Source: Pseudoselenomonas ruminantium (lineage in GTDB: Bacteria > Bacillota > Negativicutes > Selenomonadales > Selenomonadaceae). Taken from it: a stretch of 9,166 nt of DNA. Below are positions 6,342 through 9,166 of the stretch, piece by piece. A program made the position numbers and the translations under genes. Numbering within the stretch: the first letter of the stretch is position 1; every line of letters starts with the position of its first letter. Where the stretch lies: contig DJYL01000040.1 of assembly GCA_002448495.1 (NCBI GenBank), positions 1 to 9,166 of the forward strand, written 5' to 3'. The notes beneath the pieces were generated by a model. That model saw only the letters and a list, made by a program, of their open reading frames with translations. It was not told the origin of the DNA and did not search any database.

Positions 6342-8189
6342 ATGGCAACGGAAATTTCGCGCCGCACATTTATCAAGGGGGCGGCAGCGGCCGGTGTTGT
6401 ACTGGCAGCCGGCACGTATTTTGCCTGGGATGGGAAAAATATTCCGGAAAAGGTAAAAACAGGGGATGTAACCTATGATGTACTGGTAATCGGCAGCGGC
6501 GGCGCCGGTATGCGGGCGGCACTTGCAGCAGCAGAACGCAAGGAACTCAAGGTAGCCGTGATGACGAAGCTGGTTCCGACCCGCTCCGCCTCGACGATGG
6601 CACAGGGCGGCATGAACGGTGTTACGGGTGTGAGCGACCCGACAGACACCGTTGAATCCCATGTCTTTGATACCATCAAAGGCGGTGACTATCTCTGCGA
6701 CCAGGATGCCGTGGAATACTTTGCCGAACGCGCCGGACAAAACATCTACGAAATGGATTATATGGGCTATCCCTATAACCGTCAGAAAGATGGTGCCTTC
6801 CATCAGCGCAAGATGGGCGGTCACAGCCATCCGCGTGCTTCCTACTTTGAAGACCGTGCAGGTCATGCCATGGTGCACACGCTCTTTGAGCAGTGCCTCG
6901 AAAATGACATCGACTTTATTTCCGAATGCCAGATGCTCGAAATCAGCATGGATGATGATAAACTTAACGGCGTAATCGCCATGGATATGCGCACGGGCAA
7001 TCTGATGGGCGTACCGGCGAAATCCGTCATCATCGCGACCGGTGGCTATGGCCGCGTATACTGGGTGCGTACGTCCAATCCCTACAGCTCCACAGGTGAT
7101 GGCATCGTCGCCGGCATGAACGTGGGCATTCCCTTCAAAGACCCGGAAATGGTGCAGTTCCATCCCACGGGCCTGTCGGCTAACGGCGTACTGCTCTCCG
7201 AGTCCAGCCGTGCCGAAGGTGCGCTGCTCATCAACAAGAACGGCGAGCGCTTTATGAGCAAATACGCGCCGGAACGAATGGAACTGGCAACGCGCGATAT
7301 TGTAGCCCGCGCCATTGCCACGGAAATTGAACAGGGCCGCGGTGTCGGCGAAGGCATCCATGCCGGTGTCTATATGGATTTCACCAAGATTCCGGCTGAA
7401 CGCATCCATGAGCGTCTTGGTCAGGTATATGACCTGTCCCGCCGCTTTGCCGGTGTGGATATCACCAAAGAACCCGTACCCATTGCGCCGACCTGTCACT
7501 ATTCCATGGGTGGCCTCGAAATGGCAGACTTCCATACGGGCGAAAGCCGCGTCAAGGGCGTTTATGTAGCCGGTGAATGCAGCTGCGTATCCGTACATGG
7601 TGCCAACCGTCTGGGCGCAAACTCCTTGTCGGAAGTGCTGGTCTTCGGTCATACCGCCGGTGACGGTGCCGCCGAATTTGCCAAGGCCAATTCCTATGTC
7701 GGCAATCAGGACAGCCTCGCCAAGGCCTGTCAAAAATGGCAGGAAAGATTCGATACGGCAACCAGCCGCGGCAGGGAAGGCAACAAGAGTGTGCCGGAAA
7801 TCCGCGATGCCATGATTAATACCATGTGGTACAAGGCCGGTGTATTCCGCGATGAAGCACAGCTCACGCAGGCCAGCGCCGAACTCGATGCCCTGGATAA
7901 AGAATACGAACATTGCTATGTCGGCGATAATTCCCATGTCTATAACACCGCTTTCGAGCAGTATGTAGAGCTGGGCAACCTCCTGCAGATTTCCCATGCG
8001 ATTGTGCAGGGCGCACTTGCCCGCAAGGAAAGCCGTGGCGGTCATTCCCGCCGGGACTTCCCGAAACGTGATGACGTGAACTTTTTGAAGCACACCTTGA
8101 TTTTCAAGGACAAAGAAACCGGCAAATACCGTGCCGAGTATAAAGATGTCGTAATCACGAAATACCAGCCGAAAGAAAGGAAGTATTGA
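6342..8189 (+). CDS. sdhA: Tat-exported fumarate reductase/succinate dehydrogenase flavoprotein (type E, MfrA-like)
   Basis: This 615-residue FAD subunit would interconvert fumarate and succinate. A twin-arginine signal SRRTFIK (6-12), followed by a hydrophobic stretch to about 28, predicts export of the folded protein. The FAD-binding fold begins with GSGGAG (51-56). Active-site residues match E. coli FrdA/SdhA: His274 in FHPTG, Glu287 and Arg290, Arg318 as the proton-transfer arginine, His386 in CHYSMGG and Arg423 in ANRLGANSL. The histidine that binds FAD covalently is Ala83 here (TRSAS in place of TRSHT), so FAD is probably non-covalent. E. coli FrdA His44 mutants keep fumarate reduction but lose succinate oxidation, which favours a reductase role. 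The Tat signal and the following genes resemble methylmenaquinol:fumarate reductase. The ATG at 6342 follows AGGAGGG. L-aspartate oxidase is unlikely given the partner subunits. Confidence 0.88.
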   Translation: MATEISRRTFIKGAAAAGVVLAAGTYFAWDGKNIPEKVKTGDVTYDVLVIGSGGAGMRAALAAAERKELKVAVMTKLVPTRSASTMAQGGMNGVTGVSDPTDTVESHVFDTIKGGDYLCDQDAVEYFAERAGQNIYEMDYMGYPYNRQKDGAFHQRKMGGHSHPRASYFEDRAGHAMVHTLFEQCLENDIDFISECQMLEISMDDDKLNGVIAMDMRTGNLMGVPAKSVIIATGGYGRVYWVRTSNPYSSTGDGIVAGMNVGIPFKDPEMVQFHPTGLSANGVLLSESSRAEGALLINKNGERFMSKYAPERMELATRDIVARAIATEIEQGRGVGEGIHAGVYMDFTKIPAERIHERLGQVYDLSRRFAGVDITKEPVPIAPTCHYSMGGLEMADFHTGESRVKGVYVAGECSCVSVHGANRLGANSLSEVLVFGHTAGDGAAEFAKANSYVGNQDSLAKACQKWQERFDTATSRGREGNKSVPEIRDAMINTMWYKAGVFRDEAQLTQASAELDALDKEYEHCYVGDNSHVYNTAFEQYVELGNLLQISHAIVQGALARKESRGGHSRRDFPKRDDVNFLKHTLIFKDKETGKYRAEYKDVVITKYQPKERKY

Positions 8190-8191
8190 TT

Positions 8192-9148
8192 ATGGATGTG
8201 AAACTTAGAATCCATCGCTTCGTAGAAGGCAAAAAGTGGGAACAGAATTACATCGTAACCTTAAAAACAGGCATGACGGTTCTTGAAGCCCTCATTGAAA
8301 TCAAGGAAAAACAGGACCCGACACTCTCCTTTACTTGTTCCTGCCGTTCCAGTATCTGCGGCGCCTGCGCTGTCCGTGTCAACGGCAATGCCGAACTGGC
8401 CTGCGAAATGCTGGTCGAAAATCTGGTGAAACGTTACGATACCACGGAACTGACCATTGAGCCGTTGGGCAATTTCAAGGTTATCCGCGACTTGATTGTG
8501 GACTGGGACCCTAAATACGCCCGCATTAAGAAGATTAAACCCGTGGTGCAGCCCAAGGATGAATTTTCCAAGGAAACAGGCTGCAAACAGTCACCAGAGG
8601 ACTTCAACAAGTACAAGAAATACGCCGGCTGCATTCTCTGCGGTTCCTGCGTATCCGAGTGCAATAAGAACACGCTGAATCAAGGGGATTTCCTTGACCC
8701 CTTCGTGTTTGTCAAGGCGGAAAAACTGGTGGCCGATTCTCGCGACAAGAGCCCCGAAGAACACCTCAAAGCTGTCGTGGATGCCGGACTCTGGCGCTGC
8801 TTCAACTGTCAGGAATGCACGGCCAAATGTCCGAAAGGACTTGACCCGGCAGGCGCTATCGAAAAACTTAAGGAAGCGACCTTTAAGAAGGGGCTTGACG
8901 ATAATGTCGGCGCCCGCCATGCAAAAGCCATCTATGACGATATCAGCGAATCCGGTACCTTGGATGAAGCCAAGCTCAACATCAAGTCCGAAGGCTTCCT
9001 GATGGCCGGTCTGCGTGCGCCGATGGCCCTGCGCCTCATGCGGGTAGGCAAGATGAATCCGCTGGATACGCATAAGGTGAATCCGGAAATCGAAACCATC
9101 CGTAAGATTGTGAAGAATGCCGAAGCGCCAGCGAAGGAGGCTGAATGA
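8192..9148 (+). CDS. sdhB: Fumarate reductase/succinate dehydrogenase iron-sulfur subunit (type E, MfrB-like)
   Basis: This 318-residue subunit carries electrons between quinol and flavin. A plant-type [2Fe-2S] site uses Cys51, Cys56, Cys59 and Cys71, with the same spacing as FrdB. Two ferredoxin motifs follow: CILCGSCVSEC (147-157) and CFNCQECTAKC (203-213). Cys206 in the second aligns with Val207 of E. coli FrdB, so the usual [3Fe-4S] centre is predicted to be [4Fe-4S]. The C-terminus extends about 100 residues past the last cluster motif, making it longer than FrdB (about 244 residues) and typical of type E enzymes. It has no signal peptide, so it would cross the membrane bound to the Tat-exported flavoprotein. 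The ATG at 8192 lies two bases after the flavoprotein stop and eight bases after AAGGAAG. Translation of the two genes is likely coupled. Confidence 0.92.
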   Translation: MDVKLRIHRFVEGKKWEQNYIVTLKTGMTVLEALIEIKEKQDPTLSFTCSCRSSICGACAVRVNGNAELACEMLVENLVKRYDTTELTIEPLGNFKVIRDLIVDWDPKYARIKKIKPVVQPKDEFSKETGCKQSPEDFNKYKKYAGCILCGSCVSECNKNTLNQGDFLDPFVFVKAEKLVADSRDKSPEEHLKAVVDAGLWRCFNCQECTAKCPKGLDPAGAIEKLKEATFKKGLDDNVGARHAKAIYDDISESGTLDEAKLNIKSEGFLMAGLRAPMALRLMRVGKMNPLDTHKVNPEIETIRKIVKNAEAPAKEAE

Positions 9149-9150
9149 TT

Positions 9151-9166
9151 ATGAAATACGCATTAT
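9151..9166 (+). CDS. Start of the third operon gene, probably the HdrB-like (CCG-domain) subunit SdhE/MfrE; cut by the window end
   Basis: Only MKYAL is visible. A strong AGGAGG (9135-9140) sits inside the end of the iron-sulfur subunit gene, ten bases before the ATG at 9151. Another ATG at 9145 overlaps the stop as ATGA but is only four bases from AGGAGG, so 9151 is preferred. In type E fumarate reductases the third gene encodes a cysteine-rich HdrB-like subunit, and such proteins often begin with a similar MKYALFLGC-like stretch. Identity therefore rests mostly on operon order. Confidence 0.55.

Noticed and set aside
6261..8093. 610-codon minus-strand open frame opposite the flavoprotein gene
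   Set aside because: Its length is striking, but its translation is His- and Gly-rich with no family features. It mirrors the GC-biased third codon positions of the strongly conserved flavoprotein.
6342..8189. L-aspartate oxidase (NadB) as the identity of the flavoprotein
   Set aside because: NadB also lacks covalent FAD, but the Tat signal, the adjacent iron-sulfur subunit and the close match to SdhA active-site segments point to fumarate reductase.

Overview
The window looks like chromosomal DNA from an anaerobic or microaerobic bacterium with Firmicutes-style signals: strong AGGAGG-type ribosome binding sites and a TTGACA/TATGAT promoter. The last operon encodes a Tat-exported fumarate reductase-like flavoprotein, which implies a periplasm. 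Together these suggest a diderm Firmicute (Negativicutes, Selenomonas-like). That assignment is an inference from gene content and signals, not from a marker gene.

Bases 1-405 hold no gene I can support. They are rich in inverted repeats: a diverged repeat pair facing each other (130-158 and 298-326), a partial third copy at the window edge (1-24), a 24-base near-palindrome (64-87) and a GC-rich hairpin (233-250). Bases 406-3441 are a copper homeostasis operon. A canonical promoter is overlaid by a perfect 18+18-base inverted repeat (CsoR operator), followed by csoR, copA and a terminator hairpin. CopA has one metal-binding domain at each end. The C-terminal one looks like a CopZ chaperone fused to the pump, and it keeps its own possible internal start codon.

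Bases 3497-6265 hold two single genes, each followed by a hairpin: a LysR-type regulator of unknown target and a membrane methyl-accepting chemotaxis protein with a four-helix-type sensor region. Bases 6342-9166 begin an operon for a type E fumarate reductase/succinate dehydrogenase. It consists of a flavoprotein with a twin-arginine signal peptide, an iron-sulfur subunit, and the first codons of a third gene that probably encodes the HdrB-like (CCG-domain) subunit.

The copper genes form a self-regulated circuit: Cu(I) releases CsoR from the operator, and CopA then exports Cu(I). The respiratory genes resemble the periplasmic methylmenaquinol:fumarate reductase (MfrABE) of Wolinella and Campylobacter. 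Two residue changes sharpen that reading. The histidine that binds FAD covalently is replaced by alanine, and an extra cysteine sits where E. coli FrdB has Val207, predicting a [4Fe-4S] centre in place of the [3Fe-4S] one. I see no wholly new system. The most noteworthy points are the fused copper chaperone with its internal start, the cofactor changes in the exported fumarate reductase, and the unexplained repeat-rich left edge.
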